Part shown: positions 41,023-50,948 of the stretch, piece after piece
Layout of the letters: every line of letters begins with the position of its first letter
Numbering within the stretch: position 1 is the first letter of the stretch
DNA from: CAWATZ01 sp963784995
GTDB taxonomy: Bacteria; Planctomycetota; Planctomycetia; Gemmatales; Gemmataceae
Direction of reading: 5' to 3'
NCBI GenBank assembly: GCA_963784995.1
Contig: CAWATZ010000012.1
Span: 532,162-596,161, forward strand
DNA: 64,000 nt
Translations under genes and position numbers: made by a program
Notes under the pieces: generated by a model
Databases searched by the model: none
Told to the model about the DNA's origin: nothing
Seen by the model: only the letters and a program-made list of their open reading frames with translations

Positions 41023-41062
41023 GGTGGTTGTTGTTCCTGTTGGGATCGTCAGAAGGAGGATT

Positions 41063-41138
41063 AACCACGGATGACACGGATAACACGGATAAAGACAATG
41101 AGTTTTTCTTATCCGTGTTATCCGTGTCATCCGTGGTT
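41063..41138. repeat. perfect palindrome, 30-bp stem
   Basis: Arms 41063-41092 and 41109-41138 are exact reverse complements, themselves made of three imperfect copies of an ACACGGATA unit. It lies in the gap between the VWA gene and moxR, just upstream of the moxR start. Confidence 0.92.
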
Positions 41139-41155
41139 TCTCTTGTTGTTGCCAA

Positions 41156-44100
41156 TCACGATGGGTCCTTGTCGCGTTCCTCCCAGACCTTCTTCTTGGC
41201 CTTGCGGAGCCGTTCCAGGGCATCGCCGCTCGCTTCCGGCTCGGTGGGGAAGGAGCTTCCTTCCGAGCGTGCCGTCGGTCGCGGTGCCGTCGGCCGGGGC
41301 TCGCCCATCGAGGCAGCGTCGGCCATCGTGGGCGCCAGGGAGGGCCCTGTCGCCTCGAAGCGCCGGGCCGCCTGGCCGCGGGCCTCGGTGGGCTGGCGAA
41401 CCCCACCGGTCGCCGGCTTGCCGCCCAGCCGTTCGAGGTACGCCGTCCGCGTCGGCTCGGGCACCGGCAGACCCCGCAGCCGGGCCCACAGCCGCGCCGC
41501 CTGGTATTTCGGCTCGGTCAGGTCCAGGGCGATGCGCCGCACGGCCACGTCGGCGAACAGCAGCAGTCCTGCCAGCACGATCAGCCACGGCCACAGCGGC
41601 AGCAGCGACTCCACGACCGGAAGGCCTCGGCGGAACACGTCGCCGCTGCGGGCAGCGTCGGCCAGCGCCCTGTCTTCGTCCTGGTAGAGCCGGCCGCCGG
41701 TCAGTTCCTGAATCCGGCGGAGCAGGGGAGTGTTGCTCTCCAGGTCGGCGAACTCCGGCGAATACGGCAAGGTGATGCCGGCCCGGACGCTATCGACGCC
41801 CTCCTCGACCTCGCGCTCCTTGCCGTCCTTGCCCTTGACCTTGACCAGCCGGACCGCCTGGGCGTTGATGAAGTAGGAGCCCGCCTCGTCGGCCTTGATC
41901 TCGGCCTCGTACTGGCCGCTGTTCTTCTGGCTGAACTTCAGCGGCCGCTGCGTGCCCTCGGCCGCCGGCAGGGTAACGCCGCCGCGCAGCTGGAGCTTGG
42001 TGTCGGGCTGGTTCTGCTCGTTGCGGGCCTCGACGACAATGTGGATCTTGCCGTCGCGGTAATCGGTGGTCATGATCAGCTTGCTGCTCTCGGTCGGCCG
42101 CAGCGACCACTCGATGACCTGCTCCCAGAACTTGGCGTAGATGCCCTCGCCGCCGGCGCCGCCCTCGACCCAGTCGCGGGCCCAGAAACGCGGATCGCCC
42201 GCATCGCTGGTGAAGGCCACCGACTTGCCCAGGCCGTAGTGCCAGTACGCCAGCAGCGGAAACTCCTGGTCCGCGAACTTCGGCGTGATCATCGACATCT
42301 CGACCAGCGGCGACGTCTTCGCCTGGGTGCGGACAAAGCCGCGCAGGTCCGGCGGATCGGGCAGCTTGTCGGTCGGGCCGCTGCGGAACGTCACGATCGG
42401 CCGGAAGCGCTTCTCCTCGACAAACGACTGGCTGACCAGGCGCGACTCTTTGATGTAGATGGCCGGCAGCTGGTTGGGGTTCTTGACCGAGTAGGTCCGG
42501 CCGCCGGTGGCCCGGGCGATCAGGGACATCTTCTGGTCCTCGCCGATGCCGTGCGTCGCCACACCGACCGTGGTGACGGTCACCTTGTTGGTCCGGAACT
42601 TGGCCAGAGGCATGCTCTGGGCCGGGTCGCCGTCGCTGATCAGGATGATGTGCTTGGTGGACAGCGCATGCTTGGGGTTGGTCAGCTCCTTGTACGCCAG
42701 GTCCAGGGCCGGGTCGAAGTCGGGCATGTCGCCGGGGACCAGCGTATCGACCTTGGCCAGCAGACCTGCCTTGTTGGCGCCGACGTCCTGGAAGGGGATG
42801 TGCCACTTGGAGGCGAAGTCGAAGACGATCACGCCCACCATGTCGGCCGGGCCCAGCCGCTCGATGGCCAGCTTGGCGATCTTCTTCTGCCACATGTTGC
42901 CGTCGGCGATCTCCGAGGCGTGCATGATCAGCACCAGGCCGCCCCGGCCCTGAACTTTCAGGTCCTTGATGTCCATGTCCACCGGCAGCGCCTTCTCGAC
43001 CGGCGTGTTCTGCCAGCCGCCCGCTCCGTAGCTGTCGGGCCCGCCGATCATCACCAGGCCGCAGCCCTGGTCCTGCGTGTTGGTGCGCAGGACCTCCTGC
43101 TGCTCCTCGCTGACCTTCTCGGCCGGGACGTTCGCCAGGATGACACAGTCGTAATCGCTGAGGAACACGGTCAGCTTGTCGCGTCCGGGGTAGTTGTTCA
43201 GCACCTCGACCGGACGGACGTCCACGCGGAGCTTGCGATCGCCCGCGGCCCGCAGCTTCTCGACCAGCAGGCTGTTGACGACCTCGTTTTCCCGCTCGGC
43301 CGGGCGGTTCTCCAGCACCAGGACGCGCCGCTGACCGCGGGCGACCACGTGCGTCGAGGCCCGGTTGTTCTGCACCCGGTCGCCGACCAGCCCCACGTGC
43401 AGCACCTTTCCTGCATCGTCCACGATCTGGAAGGGCGGTTGGATCTCGGCCTCGTACGTGTAGGAGCGCTGCTCGTCGGTCAGGTTGCGCGTGAACGAGA
43501 ATGAATTCAAGCCTTGCCGGAGTTTGACCATCTTGTCGCCGACCAGTTTGACGCCATCACGGCGAATCGTCAGGGTCACCGTCTCCGCGGGCTTGCCCCG
43601 AGTGGTCACGGGCCCGACCCGATCCCCTTCCTTCAGCTCCTTGTCATCCACCTTGTGGATCTCGTCATTGACCTGCAGGCCGGCCAGGGCCAGCGGCGAC
43701 TCCGGGGCCAGTTCGGTGATGCGCACGCCGCGCGGCCCGGCCAGCGGCTCGACCCGCACGCCCAGGCTGCCATTCCGGTCCCGACGCACACGCAGGTCGC
43801 GTTCCTTCTCGGTGATCTGCTTGAGGGTGAGCCGGCCGATGACGTTGTTGGGGTTGAAGCTGCGCACCAGCACCCGGACCGGGATGTTCGCTCCCTGCTC
43901 GGTGACCGGCGGCGCCTCGACGCGCTCGATGAGGATCTCGTCCTCGTTGCGCTGCCCGGCCGCCAGCGGCAGCACGTCGATCTGCACTCCCAGCGTCTGA
44001 GCCAGCCGGGCCTGCTCCTCGGCGTTGCCCAGGTTCTCGTTGCCGTCGCTGATCAGCACCATGCGCTTGCCGGTCCCTTCCGGGAACGACGCCAGGGCCA

Positions 44101-45187
44101 GCTTCAGGGCCGCGGCGATGTCGGTGTACTGGCCATCCGGAGCAGGCGGCAGGTCCTTGAGGTTCAGCCGCGGCGCATCGGTCGGCGGCAACTCCAATCG
44201 CGGCCGGCGGCCAAAGACGATCAGCCCGGCCCGATCGCGCTCACGCCCCGAGCCGCGCTGCTCGATCGACTCGTTGATGAACCTGGTCAGCCGGCGGGCC
44301 CGGCGATCAAAGCGCACTCCTGGATGGTCCGGATCTTCCACCGGTTCCTCGGGGATGCTCTGGCTGCGATCGACCACAAAGAGGACGGTGAGACTGTCGT
44401 TGGTCTGTTTGAGGCGCGGCTCGGCGATGGCCAGAACCAGGGCGACCAACCCCAGGGCCCGCAGGGTGAGGGAAACCCACGGTCTCCAGGTCAGGCCCTT
44501 CAGCCGGAAGGCGATCCGCCGCAGCCAGAAGGCGACGAAGCCGGCCGTCAGCAGCAGGCTGCCGGCAAGCACCGCCAGAAAGATCAGGTTCCGGGTGCGT
44601 GGGGCCGGGGGAACGGCGATCCAGCGGCGATCCCAGCCCAGCGAGAGGACCGTCACCGGACCGGCAAGCAGCACGATGCCGCCGATGGTCAGGATCGGAA
44701 AGACGCGCCGCCAGAACCATTGCCGCTCGTCCCTGGTGACGAAGCCGAGACTGCGCGGAGCCGCGGCCAGCAGCGGCGGCAGCAGGACCAGCAGCAGGAA
44801 CAGGGCCCAGGGGTGGACAAACTCAAAACTGAGGATGTCGCTGCCCACCTGGTTCAGCAGGGCCGCCAGCTCCTTGAGTGTCATGCCGCCGACGGCCAGA
44901 ACAAACAGGCCCAGCACGCTCAAGACGACCTGGGGCCACCACTCGCCCGTCAGCAGCAGCAGAACGATCAGGCCGGCTAGCAGCACTGCCGCGCTGACGC
45001 CTACCCAGAAGGCGACGTCGGCGGAGAACAACCAGCCGCCCAGGGCCAGCAGGAACAGCCCGGCCGCGAACACGGTCGAGAAGCCAGGCCAGCGCGGCAG
45101 CCGGCGTTTGATCAGGATCGGCAACAGCACGGCAACAACGGCGATGCCGGTCAGGACCAGAGCAAGCAAGTCAACGGGTCGGTTCAT
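41156..45187 (-). CDS. 1343-aa membrane protein: VWA, PDZ-like, GATase1-like and degenerate VWA domains
   Basis: From the ATG at 45187. N-terminal helices (about 1-260) resemble BatA-type proteins. The first VWA domain has the MIDAS DRSQS near residue 290 (LTVLFVVDRSQSIPEEPVED). A PDZ-like stretch (ITELAPESPLALAGLQVNDEI) lies near 510, then a GATase1-like domain (DYDCVILANVPAEK...GGPDSYGAGGW) near 690-760. A second VWA domain starts LVLIMHASEIADG, so its MIDAS is altered (HASE for DxSxS) though ILISDGD remains. A C-terminal helix follows. The family is typical of planctomycetes beside MoxR; it may be a periplasm-facing assembly factor. The frame is intact over 4 kb. Confidence 0.82.
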   Translation of the reverse strand: MNRPVDLLALVLTGIAVVAVLLPILIKRRLPRWPGFSTVFAAGLFLLALGGWLFSADVAFWVGVSAAVLLAGLIVLLLLTGEWWPQVVLSVLGLFVLAVGGMTLKELAALLNQVGSDILSFEFVHPWALFLLLVLLPPLLAAAPRSLGFVTRDERQWFWRRVFPILTIGGIVLLAGPVTVLSLGWDRRWIAVPPAPRTRNLIFLAVLAGSLLLTAGFVAFWLRRIAFRLKGLTWRPWVSLTLRALGLVALVLAIAEPRLKQTNDSLTVLFVVDRSQSIPEEPVEDPDHPGVRFDRRARRLTRFINESIEQRGSGRERDRAGLIVFGRRPRLELPPTDAPRLNLKDLPPAPDGQYTDIAAALKLALASFPEGTGKRMVLISDGNENLGNAEEQARLAQTLGVQIDVLPLAAGQRNEDEILIERVEAPPVTEQGANIPVRVLVRSFNPNNVIGRLTLKQITEKERDLRVRRDRNGSLGVRVEPLAGPRGVRITELAPESPLALAGLQVNDEIHKVDDKELKEGDRVGPVTTRGKPAETVTLTIRRDGVKLVGDKMVKLRQGLNSFSFTRNLTDEQRSYTYEAEIQPPFQIVDDAGKVLHVGLVGDRVQNNRASTHVVARGQRRVLVLENRPAERENEVVNSLLVEKLRAAGDRKLRVDVRPVEVLNNYPGRDKLTVFLSDYDCVILANVPAEKVSEEQQEVLRTNTQDQGCGLVMIGGPDSYGAGGWQNTPVEKALPVDMDIKDLKVQGRGGLVLIMHASEIADGNMWQKKIAKLAIERLGPADMVGVIVFDFASKWHIPFQDVGANKAGLLAKVDTLVPGDMPDFDPALDLAYKELTNPKHALSTKHIILISDGDPAQSMPLAKFRTNKVTVTTVGVATHGIGEDQKMSLIARATGGRTYSVKNPNQLPAIYIKESRLVSQSFVEEKRFRPIVTFRSGPTDKLPDPPDLRGFVRTQAKTSPLVEMSMITPKFADQEFPLLAYWHYGLGKSVAFTSDAGDPRFWARDWVEGGAGGEGIYAKFWEQVIEWSLRPTESSKLIMTTDYRDGKIHIVVEARNEQNQPDTKLQLRGGVTLPAAEGTQRPLKFSQKNSGQYEAEIKADEAGSYFINAQAVRLVKVKGKDGKEREVEEGVDSVRAGITLPYSPEFADLESNTPLLRRIQELTGGRLYQDEDRALADAARSGDVFRRGLPVVESLLPLWPWLIVLAGLLLFADVAVRRIALDLTEPKYQAARLWARLRGLPVPEPTRTAYLERLGGKPATGGVRQPTEARGQAARRFEATGPSLAPTMADAASMGEPRPTAPRPTARSEGSSFPTEPEASGDALERLRKAKKKVWEERDKDPS

Positions 45188-45206
45188 GGCTGGGTCCGCT
45201 TCTTCC

Positions 45207-45290
45207 TCCCCTCTCCCCGCGTAGGTCAGGCTTTCCAGCCTGACAAACTCTCGTCAGGCTGGAAAGCCTGACCTACGCGGGGAGAGGGGA
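45207..45290. repeat. perfect palindrome, 38-bp stem
   Basis: Arms 45207-45244 and 45253-45290 are exact reverse complements, loop 8 bases, between the NHL lipoprotein stop (45296) and the VWA gene start (45187). Confidence 0.92.
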
Positions 45291-45295
45291 GATCC

Positions 45296-46228
45296 TTAGA
45301 ACTTGATCCGCTGCACACGATGATTCTCGGTGTCCAGAACGTGGACGGCCCCCTGGCTGTCGATGGCCAGCGCCCAGGGACAGTGAAACTGTCCCGGCTC
45401 CCGCCCGGGACTGCCCCAGCAGCCCAGCGATTCGCCGGACCGGGTGAATTTCTGGACTCGATGATTGCCATACTCCGCGACGTACAGCTGGCCCGCCTTG
45501 CTGAAGGCCAGATCATAGGGATACGACAGTTGCCCCGGCTCGGCACCCACGCTGCCCCAGCAGCGCACCAGTTTGCCATCCAGGTCAAAGACCTGAATCC
45601 GGTGATTGCAGGCATCGGCGACGTAGAGCAGCCTGTCCGGACCAAGAGCCAGGGCCCGCGCCCGCTGGAACTGACCGGGTTCGGTGCCGGCGCTGCCCCA
45701 GCAGCGGACGAAATTCCCCTCGGGGTCCAGCTTGGTGATCCGATCGTTCTCGCCGAACTCCGACAGGTAGAAATTCCCCTCCGCATCCTGCACCACGTCG
45801 CTGACGTACCCGAGCTGCCCCGGCTCCTTGCCGGTCTCGCCGCCGAGCTTCCGCAGTTCCTTGCCCTCGGGGGAATAGATGCGGATGCAGTGATAGTGCG
45901 AATCGGCGACGAGAAGGTTGCCGTCCCGGGCGATGCCCAGGCCGCTGGGCCGGCCATTGCGGTAGTCGGGCGTCGTCCAGGTAAGGCCAAGATGCTTGCC
46001 GTCGCGGTCGTAGACCTGGATGCGGGCCGTGAAATCGACGATGAAGAGGCGATCCCTGGAATCGATGGCAATGGCCCGAGGGCGGACGATGTCGCCCTTC
46101 TGCACGCCCTTGCGACCCCAGAGACGGTCTGGCTGCGGGTTGTCCCCGGAGCAGCCCGGCAACAGGAACAGCACGGACAGCAGCAGGACCAGCGGAACCG
46201 TGGAACGGCCGAGCCAGAAATGCCTCAT
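45296..46228 (-). CDS. NHL-repeat beta-propeller lipoprotein
   Basis: 310 aa from the ATG at 46228. The signal ends in the lipobox LLPGC. Six NHL-type blades follow, for example RPRAIAIDSRDRLFIVDF, RPSGLGIARDGNLLVADSHYHCIRIYS, RARALALGPDRLLYVADACNHRIQVFD and PYDLAFSKAGQLYVAEYGNHRVQKF. Such propellers bind partners or ligands; no catalytic residues are evident. Probably an outer or inner membrane-anchored periplasmic protein. Confidence 0.87.
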   Translation of the reverse strand: MRHFWLGRSTVPLVLLLSVLFLLPGCSGDNPQPDRLWGRKGVQKGDIVRPRAIAIDSRDRLFIVDFTARIQVYDRDGKHLGLTWTTPDYRNGRPSGLGIARDGNLLVADSHYHCIRIYSPEGKELRKLGGETGKEPGQLGYVSDVVQDAEGNFYLSEFGENDRITKLDPEGNFVRCWGSAGTEPGQFQRARALALGPDRLLYVADACNHRIQVFDLDGKLVRCWGSVGAEPGQLSYPYDLAFSKAGQLYVAEYGNHRVQKFTRSGESLGCWGSPGREPGQFHCPWALAIDSQGAVHVLDTENHRVQRIKF

Positions 46229-46330
46229 ACCGGTTCGCCTTTCCTCTCCGAGCAGCGACCGCAACGAACGACGACGTGGACCCCGTTCCGTCAAAGTACC
46301 ACGTCGGCGGGCACATTGCCAGGGGGTAAA

Positions 46331-46490
46331 GTGAAGATGACCAGGTGACAGGACCAGGGGATCGGAACACTAATCAACGCTAATCTGCACTAATCGGAAT
46401 GCGGGTTTCCTGCCTTCGATTAGCGAAGATTAGCGTTGATTAGTGTTCCGATCCCCCGGTCCTGTCACCCTGTCACCTTGTCATCTTCAC
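46331..46490. repeat. long imperfect palindrome overlapping the pseudokinase stop
   Basis: A left arm beginning GTGAAGATGA (46331) pairs with a right arm ending TCATCTTCAC (46490). The arms hold GGATCGGAACACTAATCAAC / GTTGATTAGTGTTCCGATCC and small internal duplications. The right arm overlaps the stop codon region of the FHA protein gene. Confidence 0.85.
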
Positions 46491-48174
46491 ACTTCCACCT
46501 GCTGGTCCCTGGCGATCGGTTCCAGGTCGCCGAGCAGTTCGCCGGTGCTCTGGTAGCGGTCTTCCGCGGGCTTGGCCAGCAGCTTCACGATCACCCTCTC
46601 CAGCTGCGGCGGGATGGTGACGTTGAAGGCCCTGGGCGAATCGATCCGGTCCGAGGAGCGGATCTTCTCCAGGACCTCCTCGGCGGAATCGCCAACGATG
46701 GGCGGCCGGGCGGTCAGCAGAGCGAAGGCCACGGCCCCCAGGCTGTACAGGTCGGAGACGTTGTCCACGAAGGCCCCCGGTTCGGTCTGTTCCGGGGCCA
46801 GGTAGGGAAGGTCGGCGAGCGGCAGGCTGGCCTGGATGGTCTCCAGCAGTCTGGCTGCCCTCCAGGGCATCGACCAGCATCAGGTCGGCCAGGCGAGTCA
46901 TCCGGTCGGTGGTCTGGATGAGAATGTTGGGCGGCGTCACCTTGCCGTGGCGGAGATGGTGCTTGTGAGCGAAGTCCAGCGCCCGCCCGACGTGGACCAG
47001 CACCCGGAAGCCGCGCACCCAGTCCAGCCGCTTGTCCGGGCCCAGCCGGCGCAGCACCTCCGCGACACTCTCGCCTTCAATCAGTTCCCGGGCGATCCAG
47101 GTGTACGCGCCGGTCTTGCCCGCCGCGTACAGCGTCACCAGGTTGGGGTGGCGCAGCGGCAGCGTCCCCTTGATCACCCTGGCGAAGCGCAGCAGTTCCG
47201 GCTCGCCCTGGGGGAACTGCGGCAGCAGCACCTTGAGGGCCACCTCCTGGGTGCTCTTGACGTTCTTGACGTCCAGCGCATGAAAGACCACGCCGCCCCG
47301 GCCCCGGCCCAGCAGCTTGCTCAACCGGAAATGCCCGAACCCCTGGCCGGCGAGGTGGGCCAGCTGTTCCCGCGCCGCGTGCAAACTTCGGACCGGCTCG
47401 GGAGCGTCCGCGGGCAAGACCTCTTCGGCTTCGCTCTCCTCGAGCACTTCCGCCTCGACCGCCTCCTCGTCGCCCGCAACGGCAACTTCCTCCTTGTCCT
47501 CGTCCTGGTGCGCCAGTGGCCGCCTCCAGCCGTAAATGGGAATTGCCCACGCGCAGAACGTCCCCCAGGTGCAGTTCCTGACGATTGATCTTCTTGCCGT
47601 TGATGAACGTCCCTCCGGAGCTGCGGCCGCCATCCTCCTCGACCACGGTGATCCGGTCGCCGTCGATCTTCAGATCGCAGTGCGTTCGGCCCAGGTAGAG
47701 ATCGTTCAAGGTGATGTCGGCGAACCGGCGGTCCTTGCCGATGGTCATGGTGCCTCCCTCCAGCAGCGCGAAGGCGCGTCCCTGGTCGGCCCCATCCACG
47801 ACCAGGAGCCGCTTGGGCACCGGCTTGGTCGCCACCGCCGCGAGAGCAGCCGGCTCGGGGGCCGCGCCGGGCGCATCGGGCACCAGCCCGGCCGAGTCCG
47901 CGGCACTGTCGAACGGGCCGGGCTCCAGGCACAAGTCCGAGACGGCGGTCAGGACGACAACGCCAGGTTGCAGTTCCTGGGCCTCGGCGTCCTTGCGAAT
48001 GGCGATGCTGTCTCCTTCCACTTCCAGTTCACAGCGGACCCGGCACACACGCAAGTTCTCCAGGACGGCCTCGGCAGGGTTGTCATGCCCGCCAATGGTG
48101 ACCGTGCCATCTTCCACCAGGAGAAAGAACGAAACCTGGTTCCTGCTGTCGATGACCAGACGGCGTCTCGTCAT
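46487..48174 (-). CDS. tandem FHA domain protein with pseudokinase domain, two frameshifts
   Basis: From the ATG at 48174 (MTRRRLVID). Two FHA-like modules occupy about residues 1-90 and 130-235 (TIGKDRRFADITLNDLYLGRTHCDLKI; SSGGTFINGKKI). After a frame break near 47515 comes an acidic linker and a kinase fold: GHFRLSKLLGRGRGGVVFHAL, VALKVLLP, then a catalytic loop LRHGKVTPPNILI where the HRD aspartate is Lys, and ADLM in place of DFG. A second break near 46855 leads to LPYLAPEQTEPGAFVDNVSDLYSLGAV. The missing catalytic and metal-binding Asp suggest a pseudokinase that reads phospho-Thr signals through FHA. Confidence 0.78.
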
Positions 48175-48416
48175 GAACCACCTCCCTGGGAGAGGGATGC
48201 AAAGGGAAACCACGAGTCCAGCGGCCAACCCTGTGCTGGGACCGGCGGCTTCCGCGAGTCAAGGAATGAGTGGATTAAATCAGTTTCATCGATTGCCGGC
48301 CGGGTGTCAAGAACGTTTGGATCGGGTTGTCCCAATTGGGTTGCCGGACCCGCTGCCGCCGAGTAGAACCACGAACAGCCGAGAGGCCTCTTTGACCTGA
48401 CCCCACGGAGGAAACC

Positions 48417-49514
48417 ATGCGTCTCTCCCTGCTCGTCTTGCTCACCGTGCTGGTTACCGGCGGGCTTACGCCGCGAAGCGAGGGCCGGCCTGCCGGCCCG
48501 AGCGCAACGCCCGCTTGCTCGCCGGCCGAGGAATTGCCCAAACCCACCGGCGACACCATCGTGCCGCCCAAGGCCCGCCTGGAACTGCTGTTCACCCGCG
48601 AGGCCCCCATCAAGGGCGGCCTCACCGAGGGGCCGGCCGTCGCTCCCGATGGCAGCGTCTTCTTCTCGGACATCCCCTTCGGCAGCGACAAGGGCATGAT
48701 CCTGCGCTTCAACCCCAAGACGAAGAAGACCACCGTCTTCGTCAAGGACAGCAAAAAGTCCAATGGCTTGAAGTTCGACGCCGAGGGCCGGCTGGTGGCC
48801 TGCGAAGGTTCCGACGAGGGCGGCCGGGCCCTGGTCCGCTACGACGTCAAGACCGGCGAGCGCACCGTCCTGGCCGACAAGTTCATGGGCAAGCGCTTCA
48901 ACGCCCCCAACGACCTGGTGATTGACCGCAAGGGCCGGATCTACTTCACTGATCCGCGCTACCTGGGCAAGGAGCCGCGTGAGCTGGAGTACCGGGCCGT
49001 CTACCGCTACGACGGCTCCGGTGTCCGTGAGATCACCCACGACGTCGAGAAGCCCAACGGCATCGCTCTGAGCCCCGATCAGAAGACGCTTTACGTCGCC
49101 GACAACAACAATGGCTCCGACAACGTCCTGGAGCCGGCGAAAAAGGGAGCGATGAAGGTCTACGCCTTCCCGCTGGATGACGAAGGGCTGGTCAAGGGTC
49201 CGAGGAAGGTGCTGTACGACTTCGGGACGGAGAACGGCTGTGACGGCATGACCGTGGACGAGAAGGGCAACCTGTACCTGGCTTCCCGCAGCCTGAAACG
49301 GCCGGGCGTGCTGGTCCTCGATCCGGAGGGCAAGGAGCTGGCCTTCATCCCGACCGGCGCCTCCCAGCCCGAGGCCAAGGAACCCAAGGGCCTGCCGAGC
49401 AACGTCACGTTCGGCATCGGTGACGAAAAGAACATGCTGTACGTCACGGTCGATCAGAGCCTGTACCGCATCCCTCTCAAGACGATCGGATTGAAGAAAC
49501 CGTTCGAGAAATGA
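48417..49514 (+). CDS. SMP-30/gluconolactonase family secreted protein
   Basis: 365 aa with a signal peptide (MRLSLLVLLTVLVTGGL). The six-bladed propeller of the SMP-30/gluconolactonase family is shown by GLTEGPAVAPDGSVFFSDIP, SNGLKFDAEGRLVACEG, NAPNDLVIDRKGRIYFTDPRY, KPNGIALSPDQKTLYVADN and CDGMTVDEKGNLYLAS. The Glu (TEGP), Asn and Asp metal ligands are in place. It probably hydrolyses sugar lactones in the periplasm; the substrate is not deducible. Confidence 0.88.
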   Translation: MRLSLLVLLTVLVTGGLTPRSEGRPAGPSATPACSPAEELPKPTGDTIVPPKARLELLFTREAPIKGGLTEGPAVAPDGSVFFSDIPFGSDKGMILRFNPKTKKTTVFVKDSKKSNGLKFDAEGRLVACEGSDEGGRALVRYDVKTGERTVLADKFMGKRFNAPNDLVIDRKGRIYFTDPRYLGKEPRELEYRAVYRYDGSGVREITHDVEKPNGIALSPDQKTLYVADNNNGSDNVLEPAKKGAMKVYAFPLDDEGLVKGPRKVLYDFGTENGCDGMTVDEKGNLYLASRSLKRPGVLVLDPEGKELAFIPTGASQPEAKEPKGLPSNVTFGIGDEKNMLYVTVDQSLYRIPLKTIGLKKPFEK

Positions 49515-49535
49515 CCCCCAAAACGGCATGTTACC

Positions 49536-49578
49536 GGGCGGAGGCGTTAGTCTCCGCCCAAATTCACTTCTTTTTCTT
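49536..49578 (+). terminator. likely intrinsic terminator after the SMP-30 gene
   Basis: The hairpin GGGCGGAGGC / tctccgccc (49536-49559) is followed by a T-rich run (49568-49578). It lies 22 bp after the stop codon. It is one of few hairpins in the window with a real T-tract. The remaining 120 bp to the next start show only a 10-bp inverted pair (CATGTTACCG at 49527 and CGGTAACATG at 49620). Confidence 0.55.
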
Positions 49579-49703
49579 ACAATCTCTCCTGATTTTGCTA
49601 GGCATGTCGGGTTTGTCAGCGGTAACATGAAGGAGAGATGAGGTCGCCGATCGGACTTTGACGCATTGTGGCGCCGTCTTGGTTTCTCTCCAAGAGGGTC
49701 TTT

Positions 49704-49892
49704 ATGCCCCGTGAGCAGCGAGTCGTTTGCCGACTGTGTCACTTGATCTTCTGGGTGCCGCTCCCGGACGAGGCCGAGACCACGGCCGGCGCCGGCCGGC
49801 AGGTGGAGGCCGTCTGCCCCTGCTGCGAGGGCGTGGCCATCTTCACCGAGGCCGACACGCTCGAGAATCCCAATCGCGAAATCCGCCGCTGA
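49704..49892 (+). CDS. small two-CxxC zinc-ribbon protein
   Basis: 62 aa from the ATG at 49704 (MPREQRVVC). It holds CRLC...CPCC, a minimal zinc ribbon, with a hydrophobic strand HLIFWVPLP between. Cytosolic; no family name that I recognise. It precedes the VWA/PP2C/kinase triad by 133 bp. Confidence 0.6.
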   Translation: MPREQRVVCRLCHLIFWVPLPDEAETTAGAGRQVEAVCPCCEGVAIFTEADTLENPNREIRR

Positions 49893-50025
49893 TCCTCCGC
49901 CTGTCCTTGCCCTTCCCTGGTCTGGTTTGTTCCAACCTCTTGCGAGCAGGCTCCTGCTGGGTTTATAATCCGGTGTTCCGGGGTTCCCGTCAGGGTCGAG
50001 CGATCCACTCACGAGACACGCTCCC

Positions 50026-50868
50026 ATGCCATACGCTGCCGAGATCAGCCGCTCCAACCCGACCTGCTTCCTGTTCCTGGTCGATCAGTCGAAGTCCATG
50101 GCCGGGCCGCTGGCCGGCGACCTTGCCAGGACCAAGGCGGACGCCGTCGCCGAGTCGGTCAATCGTCTGCTGTACACGCTGGTCCTGCGCTGTGTCTGGG
50201 GCCAGAACGTCCTGGACCGCTTCCACGTCGGCGTCGTCGGTTATGGCCGGCACGTCGGCTCCGCACTGGGCGGCGCCCTGGCCGGCCGGGACCTGGTGCC
50301 CATCGGCCAGGTGGCCCACAACCCGCTCCGGGTCGAGCAGCGCGTCCACAAGGTCGAGGACGGCCGGGGCGGCCAGGTCGAGCAGGTGGTCAAGTTCCCC
50401 GTCTGGTTCGACGCGCTGGCCGGCGGCAAGACCCCCATGAGCCATACCCTCGATCGGGCCTGCACTCTGCTGGCCGGTTTCCTGGCCGAGCATCCGACCT
50501 GTTATCCGCCCCTGGTCATCAACATCAGCGACGGCGAGGCGACCGACGGCGACCCGCTGGCTCCCGCCGGCCGGCTCAAGGCCCTGTCCAGCGAGGACGG
50601 CGAGGTGCTGCTGTTCAACGTTCACCTGTCGTCGCGCCAGGAGCAGCCGATCGAGTTCCCCGACCGGGAGGCGGTGCTGCCCGACCACTGGGCCCGGCAG
50701 TTGTTCCGCATGTCCAGCCGGCTGCCGCCGCCCATGCACGGCCCGGCCCGGCAAGCGGGGCTGCACGTCAACGGCGAGACGCGCGGCTTTGTCTTCAACG
50801 CCGACCTGGCCTCGGTGGTGCGCTTCCTGGACATCGGCACCCGGGTGGACTTCAAGAACGTAAAGTAG
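50026..50868 (+). CDS. TerY-like VWA domain protein of a VWA/PP2C/kinase triad
   Basis: 280 aa from the ATG at 50026. A single VWA domain with an intact MIDAS: DQSKSM (about residue 23), Thr of GGKTPM and Asp of NISDGEATDGD. It resembles TerY-type VWA proteins. The next two genes encode a PP2C phosphatase and a kinase, the composition of the TerY-P phosphorylation triad known from tellurite-resistance/stress gene neighbourhoods. In such triads the VWA protein is thought to be the regulated scaffold. Confidence 0.82.
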   Translation: MPYAAEISRSNPTCFLFLVDQSKSMAGPLAGDLARTKADAVAESVNRLLYTLVLRCVWGQNVLDRFHVGVVGYGRHVGSALGGALAGRDLVPIGQVAHNPLRVEQRVHKVEDGRGGQVEQVVKFPVWFDALAGGKTPMSHTLDRACTLLAGFLAEHPTCYPPLVINISDGEATDGDPLAPAGRLKALSSEDGEVLLFNVHLSSRQEQPIEFPDREAVLPDHWARQLFRMSSRLPPPMHGPARQAGLHVNGETRGFVFNADLASVVRFLDIGTRVDFKNVK

Positions 50869-50917
50869 CCGGCACGCTCCGCGTGCCGATTTCCCTCACG
50901 CGGAGCGTGAGGGCTAC
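50865..50917. repeat. imperfect palindrome, 21-bp arms
   Basis: Arms 50865-50885 and 50897-50917 pair with three mismatches. The left arm begins inside the VWA stop codon; the element lies between the VWA and PP2C genes. Confidence 0.8.
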
Positions 50918-50948
50918 TTTTTCCTTCAAGAACGTCGGACGGTGATTC

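Noticed and set aside
41063..41138. Tandem ACACGGATA units as a small CRISPR or protein-binding iteron array
   Set aside because: No spacers and too few units; the two halves form one perfect palindrome.
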